Assembly (NCBI GenBank): GCA_945873675.1
Contig: CAMCEP010000151.1
Coordinates: 1 to 6,783, forward strand
Source: Asaia bogorensis
GTDB lineage: Bacteria; Pseudomonadota; Alphaproteobacteria; Acetobacterales; Acetobacteraceae
Length of the DNA stretch: 6,783 bases
Direction of reading: 5' to 3'
Shown here: positions 1-5,916 of the stretch, piece after piece
Layout: each line of letters opens with the position of its first letter
Position numbering within the stretch: the first letter of the stretch is position 1
Program-made: the position numbers and the translations under genes
Notes under the pieces: generated by a model
Seen by the model: the letters and a program-made list of their open reading frames with translations, nothing else
Databases searched by the model: none
Told to the model about the DNA's origin: nothing

Positions 1-1
1 C

Positions 2-448
2 CTGAAATCCGCTTTCCTCGGCTGTAAATTCGCCCTCCCGCATCTGAAGAAGCAGGCGGGGAGTGCGATTGTGAATATCTCCTCCATCGCGGGCTATCGC
101 ATGCAGGCGGCGCGGCCGCATGTTGCCTATAGCGCGACCAAATACGGTATTGTGGCTTTGTCGAAATCAGTTGCCATTGAAAACGCCAAGGCGGGTGTGC
201 GCTGCAATACCGTGGTGCCAGGGCTGATGCATACACCGTTGGTCGAACACCGGCTGGTGCGCCAATTGGGCGGCAATGACGCCGCCGCGCTGATCGCCAA
301 GCGCGATGCGCAAGTGCCGCTCGGCAAAATGGGCGATGGCTGGGATATCGCCCATGCGGTGCTGTTCCTTGTCTCCAACGAAGCGAAGCACGTCACGGGG
401 ACGGAGCTGATCGTGGATGGCGGCGTCACTGCTGCCGGTGCTGTGTGA
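2..448 (+). CDS. SDR family NAD(P)-dependent oxidoreductase, C-terminal part (5' end outside window)
   Basis: The frame is open from the left edge and ends in TGA at 446-448, giving 148 residues of a classical short-chain dehydrogenase (usual length about 250), so the Rossmann N-terminus with its glycine-rich cofactor loop is missing. Visible are the NISS motif with the catalytic Ser (fragment residue 28), the YSATK active-site motif (Tyr43, Lys47), the N-x-V-x-P-G segment after the active site (about 61-66), and the C-terminal VTGTELIVDGG signature near the end. These assign the family firmly; substrate specificity cannot be read. The enzyme would be cytoplasmic and oxidise or reduce an alcohol/carbonyl with NAD(P). 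The binding-protein gene follows with a 17-bp gap, so the two are probably cotranscribed and the SDR may act on the imported compound or a derivative (inference). Confidence 0.93.
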   Translation: MKSAFLGCKFALPHLKKQAGSAIVNISSIAGYRMQAARPHVAYSATKYGIVALSKSVAIENAKAGVRCNTVVPGLMHTPLVEHRLVRQLGGNDAAALIAKRDAQVPLGKMGDGWDIAHAVLFLVSNEAKHVTGTELIVDGGVTAAGAV

Positions 449-450
449 AA

Positions 451-457
451 AAAGGGG
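451..457 (+). promoter_or_regulatory. Ribosome binding site deciding the start of the Bug/TctC gene
   Basis: The AAAGGGG purine run ends 8 nt before the ATG at 466. It supports that ATG over the in-frame GTG at 445, which overlaps the TGA of the SDR gene (GTGA) and would add seven residues in front of a normal signal peptide. Confidence 0.6.
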
Positions 458-465
458 ATACGCCA

Positions 466-1449
466 ATGAAGCACAGGATTTCCCGCCGTGCGCTGACAGG
501 TGCGGCACTTGGCCTGCTTGGCGCCCCTGCCCTGGTCCGCGCGCAGGACGCCTTCCCCAATCGGCCCATCACGCTGGTGGTCCCATCGCCTGCGGGTGGC
601 GGCACGGATTTCAGCGCCAGGCTGATCGCGGATCAGCTTGGCCGCGCTTTGGGCGGTTCCATGGTGGTGGAAAACCGCCCCGGCGGGAATGATGTGGTGG
701 GCCTTACTTCCGTGCTGCAAGCGCGCCCTGATGGCCATACGCTGTTGTGCGGCTATTGCGGCACCATGACAGGGCGCGTTGCGGTTGGCACCTTAGGCGG
801 CATTCTTCCGGCGCGGGATTTCATCCCCATCGGACAAATCACCGATACACCGCAGCTTTTCGTGACCCACCCATCCGTGCCGGTGAATTCCATGCGGGAA
901 TTCATCGCCTATGCCAAGCAAAGGCCAGGCGATCTGACCTATGCCTCGGCAGGCGTTGGGTCCATGCATCACCTCGGTGCGGAATTGCTGAAGCTGCGCG
1001 CCGGCATTGACATGCTGCATGTGCCCTATCGCGGCACTGGCGAGACCATTCGCGACCTGATCGCGGGCCGCGTACATTTCTACATGAATTCACCGCCGCC
1101 GCTCACGCCGCTGGTCGCGGATGGCAAGCTGCGCGCACTTTGCGTCAGTTCCAATGAACGCCATCCGGGCATGCCGAATATCCCCTCGGCGAAGGAGGAA
1201 GGTCTTGCGGACCTCGACCTCAATGTCTGGTTCAGCCTATTCGCGCCACGCGGCACGCCGGAACCCGTGGCACGCCTGCTCGCGCAGAAATTGAATGAGG
1301 TTTTGGCCGATCCCACCATCCGCAAACGTGCCTTTGATGCCGGCGCGCTGGTGGTGCCTTCCACGCCTGAAGCCCTGGCCGCGCGCATGGAACGCGAAAC
1401 GGCGGCCTGGGCAGAGGTTGTGCGGGCAGCTAAAATCACCGCCGGTTAA
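466..1449 (+). CDS. Bug/TctC-family tripartite tricarboxylate transporter substrate-binding protein
   Basis: This 327-residue protein is the normal length for the periplasmic Bug (TctC) family, which captures carboxylates or other small organic solutes. The N-terminus is a signal peptide (basic start, hydrophobic core about 9-24, cleavage likely after Ala26 in LVRA-Q). It contains SRRALTG with twin arginines at 7-8, so Tat export is possible. Family marks seen: PITLVVPSPAGGGTD (about 34-48) with the loop that usually contacts a ligand carboxylate, VVENRPGG (67-74), LHVPYRGTGE (about 184-193), and WFSLFAPRGTPEPV (about 255-268). ATG 466 was chosen because of the upstream AAGGGG and because the signal peptide starts there. 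No TctA or TctB membrane subunit lies in the window, as is common for orphan Bug proteins. The adjoining SDR suggests a catabolic setting. The ligand is unknown. Confidence 0.94.
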   Translation: MKHRISRRALTGAALGLLGAPALVRAQDAFPNRPITLVVPSPAGGGTDFSARLIADQLGRALGGSMVVENRPGGNDVVGLTSVLQARPDGHTLLCGYCGTMTGRVAVGTLGGILPARDFIPIGQITDTPQLFVTHPSVPVNSMREFIAYAKQRPGDLTYASAGVGSMHHLGAELLKLRAGIDMLHVPYRGTGETIRDLIAGRVHFYMNSPPPLTPLVADGKLRALCVSSNERHPGMPNIPSAKEEGLADLDLNVWFSLFAPRGTPEPVARLLAQKLNEVLADPTIRKRAFDAGALVVPSTPEALAARMERETAAWAEVVRAAKITAG

Positions 1450-1510
1450 GGTTTTCAACGCCCAAACCTCAGCCCTTCACCAAGGCTTAATGAAGCGCAG
1501 CGAGAATGCC

Positions 1511-1539
1511 ATCAGGTGATCCAGCCTGGATCGCCTGAT
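1511..1539. promoter_or_regulatory. Near-perfect 29-bp palindrome upstream of the winged-helix/HPD gene
   Basis: Arms 1511-1524 (ATCAGGTGATCCAG) and 1526-1539 (CTGGATCGCCTGAT) are reverse complements over 14 positions except one G/T pair, around a single central C at 1525. The right arm ends 8 nt before the ATG at 1548 and touches the GGTGG that may serve as its ribosome binding site; an in-frame TGA lies inside the arm. No T-run follows, so it does not look like an ordinary intrinsic terminator of the upstream gene. It could be a dimeric operator, perhaps for the downstream winged-helix protein, or an RNA hairpin affecting translation. The symmetry is seen directly; the role is inference. 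Confidence 0.45.
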
Positions 1540-1547
1540 GGTGGACA

Positions 1548-2210
1548 ATGTCGATTCCAAGCTACGCCGATGCCGTGCGCTTTGTGCGCCGCCAGCCGCG
1601 GATCAATGCCAGCACGCTTGCGGATGGTCTGGGCGTCCGCTGGGGTGTCGCGCTTGACTATCTGGAACGGATGGAACGTTCCGGGGTGGTTGGTGCTATT
1701 GAAGATGATGGCTGGTGGCCAGTTGCCCGCAGCAAAGGCCCGCCGGCTGCGCGCAAACCTGACGCGGCCGAGCCCGGCAAGGGGGCCACGCTGCGCCGCG
1801 GCAGCCTGCCCGCGCCCGAAAAACCAGCCGCGCGTACTGCCCTTTCGCCACCACCCAGCGCGTCAAGCAGCCATGACCAGCAGCAAGTGATGGATAAGCT
1901 GCGCGAAGCCGCCAGGGTGCTGATGGCCGAGCGGGAGAATATGCAAAAGCTCCGCGATGCCTGCCGGCTATTGATCGCGGAACGCGAAGCCTGGAAGCGC
2001 CGCGCCTTGGCTGCTGAGGCGCGCATGCTGACCGAAGAAGCCGATGAAATGGATCGCCAGCGATTCGATGCGCTGCGCCGCGTGCTTGCGCGCGAATTGC
2101 ACCCGGATTACGCGCCAGCCGATCGCGGCGATATGTCGCTCCGTGAAGCGCTGTTCAAATCCATCTGGCCGAAGGTGGAACAGATCGAACGCAAGAGGCG
2201 GACGGGCTGA
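1548..2210 (+). CDS. Winged-helix (FtsK-gamma-like) / coiled-coil / J-like HPD protein, function unknown
   Basis: This 220-residue, probably cytoplasmic protein has no signal peptide or membrane segment. Residues about 5-55 read like the FtsK gamma winged helix: a helix (YADAVRFVRRQ), a short turn, the recognition-type pattern (ASTLADGLGVRWGVALDYLERME) and SGVVGAI, as in FtsK's RMEEEGVVGP-type segment. Residues 56-110 are a Pro/Ala-rich linker. Residues about 112-175 are charged and helical, probably a coiled coil, with two near-identical 14-residue blocks (117-130 and 134-147). The end contains ARELHPD (HPD at 185-187) between two helices, followed by LREALFKSIWPKVEQIE, resembling the HPD loop of a J-domain. 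ATG 1548 is the only good start because an in-frame TGA sits at 1536. Domain assignments are by eye. It may be a DNA-binding protein with a chaperone-recruiting tail; no gene name is justified. Confidence 0.82.
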   Translation: MSIPSYADAVRFVRRQPRINASTLADGLGVRWGVALDYLERMERSGVVGAIEDDGWWPVARSKGPPAARKPDAAEPGKGATLRRGSLPAPEKPAARTALSPPPSASSSHDQQQVMDKLREAARVLMAERENMQKLRDACRLLIAEREAWKRRALAAEARMLTEEADEMDRQRFDALRRVLARELHPDYAPADRGDMSLREALFKSIWPKVEQIERKRRTG

Positions 2211-2217
2211 AAAGTCC

Positions 2218-3387
2218 TTATCGCCCTAACCAACGCGCCAGACGTTCCGGCGCCGCCGCCATATCCGCTTCGCGGCCACAATAGGAAAAGCGTAGGAAGC
2301 GCCCGCCGCGTCCCCGGTCAAAATCAAGCCCTGTGGTGGCGGCAATCCCCGCCCCTTCAAGCATGGCAGCCGAAAACGCCGCGCTGTCATTGGTAAGCCC
2401 CGAGACATCGCACCAAAGATAGAAAGCGCCATCAGCCGCCGCGATCCGGTCAAACCCAGCGCGCGGCAAGCCGGCCAGAAGCGCCGCGCGGCTTCGCGCA
2501 TAGGCGGCCTTGTTGCCTTCCAGTTCTTCGCGGCAATCCATGGCGGCTTCCGCCGCAACCTGGGCGACATGGGGCGCGCTGATGAACATGTTTTGCGCCA
2601 GGCATTCCACCGGGCGAATCAGATCCTCGGGCAGCACAAGCCAGCCGATGCGCCAGCCGGTCATGGACCAGTATTTGGAAAAACTATTCACCACCACGGC
2701 GCTTTCGCTGAAGGCAGCAGCACTGCTTTCGGTAACCGTGCCCCAGCTCAGCCCGTGATAGATTTCATCACTGATCAGCCGCACCCCTTCGGCATGGCAC
2801 CAGCGCGCAATCGCGGCCAATTCATCAGGCGCCAGCATGGTGCCGGCAGGGTTGCAGGGGCTTGCGATGATCAGCCCGGCCGGGCGCGGGTCCAGCTTTT
2901 CGAGCATCGCCACGGTCGGTTGAAAGCGTGTTTTCGCATCGCATTCCAGCAATTGTGGGCGCATCCCCAGCGCTTGCAGGATATTCGCATAGGGCGGGTA
3001 GAAGGGTGCGGCCATGGCAATGGCATCGCCCGGATCAAACGCCGCCAGAAAGGCCAAGGGAAACGCCCCCGAAGCGCCCATGGTGACCGCAATGCGCCGC
3101 GCCGGCACAACCAGCCCATAATGATCCAGATAATGCCGCGCGATGCGTTCACGCAGCGACAACAAGCCAAACGCCTCAGTATAGCCAAGGGGCGCGCCGG
3201 TATTGAGTGCGCGGATTACAGCCTCAGCCGCGCCACGCGGTGCGCCGGTACCGGGTTGGCCGACCTCCATGCGGATGATCCCGGGCGCGCCGGGCGGCAG
3301 GCTCGCCGCGCGCGCATTGGCCGCCGAAATCACATCCATCACCAGGAAGGGCGGTGCCTCAGCCCCGCGACCGGTCTTGAGCGCCAT
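2218..3387 (-). CDS. PLP-dependent class I/II aminotransferase
   Basis: This 389-residue protein is the usual length for fold-type I aminotransferases (AspC/AAT superfamily). Key residues in order: GYTEAFGLLSLRERIA (about 68-83), where class I enzymes have the Y-x-x-x-x-G-x-x-x-L-R motif; SPCNPAGT with Asn179 (PLP O3' contact); DEIYHGL with Asp207 and Tyr210 (pyridine N and O3'); NSFSKYWSMTGWRIGW with the Schiff-base Lys238 and Arg246 (phosphate); and FLRFSYC with Arg366, which normally binds the substrate alpha-carboxylate. All catalytic residues are present, so it should be active. The amino donor cannot be read. Its ATG follows the TGA of the GGT-like lipoprotein gene by 2 nt, implying translational coupling; only a weak TTGGGCG-like site lies upstream. 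Its stop is 7 bp from the stop of the convergent gene. Confidence 0.94.
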   Translation of the reverse strand: MALKTGRGAEAPPFLVMDVISAANARAASLPPGAPGIIRMEVGQPGTGAPRGAAEAVIRALNTGAPLGYTEAFGLLSLRERIARHYLDHYGLVVPARRIAVTMGASGAFPLAFLAAFDPGDAIAMAAPFYPPYANILQALGMRPQLLECDAKTRFQPTVAMLEKLDPRPAGLIIASPCNPAGTMLAPDELAAIARWCHAEGVRLISDEIYHGLSWGTVTESSAAAFSESAVVVNSFSKYWSMTGWRIGWLVLPEDLIRPVECLAQNMFISAPHVAQVAAEAAMDCREELEGNKAAYARSRAALLAGLPRAGFDRIAAADGAFYLWCDVSGLTNDSAAFSAAMLEGAGIAATTGLDFDRGRGGRFLRFSYCGREADMAAAPERLARWLGR

Positions 3388-3389
3388 GA

Positions 3390-4760
3390 TCAGCGCCCAA
3401 AGCTGCCAAGCGCCACCCCGCCACCGCGCGGATCGGCAGCGCCGATGCAGGCCGGGCCGTTGGTGGGCACCAACCCGGCGCAGGAAATCACTACGCCGCG
3501 CCCCGGCGCCGGCACCCCGACAAAGGGATCAGCCGGCCCGGCCCGGCGCTGCACCGCAGCCAAAGGCAGGGCCGTTGCCGCCAAGGCCGCCTGGCCACCG
3601 CTACCGGAAGCCGCGGCCCGGAAGCGCCGCAAATCGGGCCGCGCCAGAATCGCCACTGGCAGAGGTGCGGGCTGCACCTGGCCAATGCCTGGTGCGGCGG
3701 CAAGCAAAATCCCCGTGCCCGGCACAATACGGCCCGTGCCGAAAAGATTATTCATGCTGAAGGCGCAGGATACCGCATTGCCTTCCCGATCCAGCGTGAT
3801 CAGCGAAGCCCCTGCCCCCGCCCCGGCTGCGCCATCCGTTGGCGCCTGTCCAGCCATTGCGGCTTGCAGCGCCCCCGCCATGCCCGGCGATGCCTCGGTG
3901 GTCAGCAGCACCAGATCCGACCCAAGGGCAGAGCGCGCAGGGCCGCCCACACGTACCCGCGTGGCGCGCAGTTCAGCTTCGGTCAGGCCCCCGCCTGACA
4001 TGACGGAACCCTCCACCAACCGTTCCGCCAAGCTACCTTGGTAAAGATCACCAATGCCAAGTGCCGCGGCGCGCAGCTGCGCCAGGGTGGCGCTCAGATC
4101 CGGCTGGGTAATGCGATCGCCAAGCTTTAGCACGCCCCCCCCGGCGCGGCCGAAAACCTGCCGGGCGCTCGGGTCCGCAAGCAATGGCCCGGCCACCACG
4201 GCCAGATCATCGGCCAAGGTGCGGCTGATGTCTGTGCCAAGGCGGGCCAAATCCTCGGCGGGGCGGATCAGATCCTCGATCTTGAAGCGCCCGGCATTGA
4301 GATGGAGCGCAAAAAGACCGCGGGCCGTGGCTGGCAGTGCGGCGGGGCGGTCGGTGCCAGCGGGTATTTCGGTGCGCGCGCCGGCAGGAAAGATAATGGC
4401 GCGTGCCGAACCGCGCTGCGCATCCAGCGCCACGCAAGCCCCACCGCCGCCAAGCCCCGCACGCGAGGGCAAAGTCACCGCCATGGTGAAGGCCCCGGCC
4501 ACGGCGGCATCCACTGCCGAGCCACCGCTTGAAAGGATATCACGCGCCACAATCGCCGCACGGGGTTCATCCGCCGCAACACCGCCCAGGAAGCCCGAGA
4601 CATGGCCTGGCGTGCCAAAGGCGATATTCGACCGGCCCGTAACTGTTTCAACCGTGCGGTCCACGGTGGATTCCACCGTTTGGCAAGCCGCCAAGGCCAG
4701 GGCAAGCCCAATGCCGAGCAAACCCCGCCCCAGTTTCAACCTGCCGCCATGCTGCATCAT
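3390..4760 (-). CDS. Gamma-glutamyltransferase-fold lipoprotein, catalytic Thr apparently replaced
   Basis: 456 residues, short for GGT (about 540-590). The N-terminus is a lipoprotein signal with the lipobox LAAC (Cys26, followed by Gln). GGT features in order: VAADEPRAAIVARDILSSGGSAVDAAVA (about 61-88), LPSRAGLGGGG (97-107), a possible glutamate-binding Arg129, LIRPAEDLARLG (164-175), LADDL (182-186), GDRITQPDLSATL (214-226), GGGLTEAEL (256-264), DREGNAVSCAFSMNNLFGTG (324-343), the oxyanion-like SGSGGQ (385-390), and the C-terminal GAADPRGGG (440-448). Aligned by eye on GNAV, the family's nucleophile-containing TTHxS becomes GASLI within a Gly/Ala stretch (311-319), so Gly317 stands where the Thr nucleophile should be. 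It may therefore be unprocessed and non-catalytic, or use another residue. AGGAAG at 4770-4775 lies 9 nt before the ATG; a second ATG is adjacent. The role is unknown; the coupled gene encodes an aminotransferase. Confidence 0.9.
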   Translation of the reverse strand: MMQHGGRLKLGRGLLGIGLALALAACQTVESTVDRTVETVTGRSNIAFGTPGHVSGFLGGVAADEPRAAIVARDILSSGGSAVDAAVAGAFTMAVTLPSRAGLGGGGACVALDAQRGSARAIIFPAGARTEIPAGTDRPAALPATARGLFALHLNAGRFKIEDLIRPAEDLARLGTDISRTLADDLAVVAGPLLADPSARQVFGRAGGGVLKLGDRITQPDLSATLAQLRAAALGIGDLYQGSLAERLVEGSVMSGGGLTEAELRATRVRVGGPARSALGSDLVLLTTEASPGMAGALQAAMAGQAPTDGAAGAGAGASLITLDREGNAVSCAFSMNNLFGTGRIVPGTGILLAAAPGIGQVQPAPLPVAILARPDLRRFRAAASGSGGQAALAATALPLAAVQRRAGPADPFVGVPAPGRGVVISCAGLVPTNGPACIGAADPRGGGVALGSFGR

Positions 4761-4769
4761 GCCGTTATT

Positions 4770-4775
4770 CTTCCT
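4770..4775 (-). promoter_or_regulatory. Ribosome binding site of the GGT-like lipoprotein gene
   Basis: On the minus strand AGGAAG lies 9 nt before the first of two adjacent ATG codons (4758-4760; the second is 4755-4757). It supports the start that gives a standard lipoprotein signal peptide. Confidence 0.55.
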
Positions 4776-4808
4776 GAATGGCCGCGCCGGCAGGCGCGTC
4801 GCGGATAG

Positions 4809-4836
4809 GGATTAGCATAGAAGCGCCCGAGTCCAA
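4809..4836 (-). promoter_or_regulatory. Weak candidate promoter for the GGT-like/aminotransferase pair
   Basis: On the minus strand TTGGAC (4836-4831) and TAATCC (4814-4809) are separated by 16 nt, in the divergent gap about 50 nt before the lipoprotein ATG. The -35 is good but the -10 matches poorly, so this is only a candidate. A perfect 6-bp hairpin (4783-4788 with 4793-4798, loop GGCA on the plus strand) would lie in the leader, just upstream of the ribosome binding site. No convincing promoter for the divergent DsbA-type gene was seen. Confidence 0.2.
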
Positions 4837-4919
4837 GGGCGGGGGCTCAGAATCGCTTCTTGCCTCATGGCGCCGGGCAGGCTTGGTTAGCGCAAAACGC
4901 ATCGCCGGAACCCATCACC

Positions 4920-5654
4920 ATGCAAAGACGCCTGCTGCTTACCGCCTTCGCCGCCACCCTGGCCGGGCCAGCTTTGGCCCAGGGCTTCACGGAAGCGCAG
5001 CGCGCCGAAATCCTCACTATTCTGCGTGATGCGCTGCGCCGCGACCCGACTCTTTTGCGCGAAGGCCTGGCCGCACTGCAAGCGGCCGAGGATTTTGAAC
5101 GCAACGCCACCCAAGCCAGCGCCATCCGCGCGCATGAAGCGGCCCTTTTGCGGAACCCGGCAGACCCCGTGCGCGGCAATCCGCGCGGCGACGTGACGAT
5201 TGTGGAATTTTTCGATGCGCGCTGCCCCTTCTGCAAAAGGCTGGCCGGCGAAATGGCGGAATTGCTGCGCAAGGATCGCAATATCCGCGTGGTGATGAAA
5301 GATCTACCGGTGCTGGGCCCGGCTTCTGTTGTTGCCGCACGCGCTTCGCTGGCCGCGCAGCGCCAGGGCAAATACAGCGAATTCTATGATCGGCTGATGG
5401 CGCTGCGTGGTGAGCCAACGGAAGCCGCAATGCGCGCAGAGGCTGAGAGGACCGGCATGGATATCGCGCGCTGGCAACGCGATTTGCTTGATCCCGCCTT
5501 GCAGCAGCGCATTGACACCAACATGGAATTGGCCCGCGCGCTTCGCATTGAAGGCACGCCCGCCTTGATCATTGGCGATGCCTTCATTCCAGGCGCGGTG
5601 CCCTTGGCGGATCTGGAACGCGCGGTCGCTGAAGTGCGCCGCGCGCGGAGATAG
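4920..5654 (+). CDS. DsbA-family thiol-disulfide oxidoreductase (ScsC/Com1-like), secreted
   Basis: This 244-residue protein begins with a Sec signal peptide (MQRR, hydrophobic core about 5-18, cleavage likely after ALA at 20). ATG 4920 was chosen because that peptide starts there; the upstream in-frame ATG at 4860 would put 20 polar residues in front. GGAA at 4907-4910 is a modest ribosome binding site, 9 nt away. After cleavage comes a helical, charged segment (about 23-80; FTEAQRAEILTILRDALRR) like the N-terminal extension of the Com1/ScsC group, which drives oligomerisation in some members. The thioredoxin-like domain follows, with VTIVEFFDARCPFC (active-site Cys102-Pro-Phe-Cys105), an inserted helical domain (about 130-205), and GTPA with the expected cis-Pro214. 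It should act in the periplasm on protein disulfides; whether it oxidises, isomerises or is reduced by a DsbD-type partner cannot be told. No partner is encoded nearby. Confidence 0.92.
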   Translation: MQRRLLLTAFAATLAGPALAQGFTEAQRAEILTILRDALRRDPTLLREGLAALQAAEDFERNATQASAIRAHEAALLRNPADPVRGNPRGDVTIVEFFDARCPFCKRLAGEMAELLRKDRNIRVVMKDLPVLGPASVVAARASLAAQRQGKYSEFYDRLMALRGEPTEAAMRAEAERTGMDIARWQRDLLDPALQQRIDTNMELARALRIEGTPALIIGDAFIPGAVPLADLERAVAEVRRARR

Positions 5655-5687
5655 GCAAGGAGAACTTCGTTATCAGGAAGATGAAAC

Positions 5688-5809
5688 GCTTGCGCCCGCC
5701 AAAGGCGGGCGAGCGCCCGAATGGGCGCGGCCGCCCCTGCGGCGAAGCCAAGCGCGCGGAGGCGCGCGCCGGCGTTTGAGGGCGGATCGGCAACGATCCG
5801 CGCTTCAAA
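5688..5809. other. GC-rich hairpin array in convergent intergenic region (possible structured RNA or terminator)
   Basis: At least five hairpins stand in a row after the DsbA-type gene: 5694-5700 with 5704-5710 (7 bp, loop AAA); 5713-5718 with 5723-5728 (6 bp, loop GAAT); 5730-5734 with 5739-5743 (5 bp, loop CCCT); 5753-5758 with 5763-5768 (6 bp, loop GAGG); and 5782-5789 with 5794-5801 (8 bp, GNRA-type loop GCAA). The last extends outward through 5775-5781 with 5803-5809 with one bulged base and one G-T pair. No T-run follows, so a classical terminator is not certain, though the final hairpin could stop transcription from either side. A 32-codon Arg-rich frame (ATG 5681 to TGA 5779) covers the first four hairpins, but AGGAAG touches its ATG and AAGGAG is 18 nt away, so I do not call it a gene. 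Structure is seen; function is unknown. Confidence 0.5.
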
Positions 5810-5810
5810 A

Positions 5811-5916
5811 ATTAGAGCGGGTTCCGTTCACTTTCGCTCACGGAAACCACTCTAGGCTTTTGTTTGATCGCATTTTCCGAGCCGCCAAGTGTTACCACTT
5901 GGCATTGAAAATGCTC
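5811..5916. repeat. Two-part palindromic intergenic repeat (RIME/REP-like)
   Basis: Part one is an imperfect inverted repeat, 5813-5827 with 5840-5854 (TAGAG ends, two mismatches in 15), around a 12-nt loop. Part two is a two-tier palindrome: outer GCATTTTC at 5870-5877 with GAAAATGC at 5907-5914, and inner GCCAAGTG at 5884-5891 with CACTTGGC at 5896-5903, loop TTAC. The unit begins AGAGC and ends GCTC. This two-palindrome layout, AT-richer than its surroundings and placed between convergent genes, resembles the RIME/Bru-RS-type repeats dispersed in alphaproteobacterial genomes. That comparison is from memory and only one copy is in the window. The right end runs into the TGA stop of the CDGSH gene (5915-5917). 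Confidence 0.6.

Noticed and set aside
445..465. GTG start for the Bug/TctC gene overlapping the SDR stop
   Set aside because: It would place seven extra residues before a standard signal peptide, while ATG 466 has an AAGGGG site at proper spacing.
127..738. 203-codon minus-strand open frame opposite the SDR and Bug/TctC genes
   Set aside because: It spans two plus-strand genes with strong family motifs and shows no domain of its own.
1455..1505. Possible terminator stem after the Bug/TctC gene (AGCC/GGCT and CTTCA/TGAAG pairs)
   Set aside because: The stems are only 4-5 bp with large loops and no T-run.
2569..4044. 491-codon plus-strand open frame opposite the aminotransferase and GGT-like genes
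   Set aside because: It is antisense to two well-supported genes, runs across their junction, and its Arg/Pro/Gly/Ala-rich translation has no recognisable domain. High GC makes long antisense frames common.
4054..4815. 253-codon plus-strand open frame opposite the GGT-like lipoprotein gene
   Set aside because: Low-complexity Ala/Arg/Ser/Pro translation with no motif, fully antisense to a gene with a clear family match and a good ribosome binding site.
4860..4919. Upstream ATG for the DsbA-type gene
   Set aside because: The 20 extra residues are polar and would precede an otherwise normal signal peptide; ATG 4920 starts exactly at that peptide.
5681..5779. 32-codon Arg-rich small reading frame after the DsbA-type gene
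   Set aside because: AGGAAG is directly adjacent to the ATG and AAGGAG is 18 nt upstream, both poor spacings, and the frame lies on perfect hairpins. It is kept only as a possibility within the hairpin-array entry.
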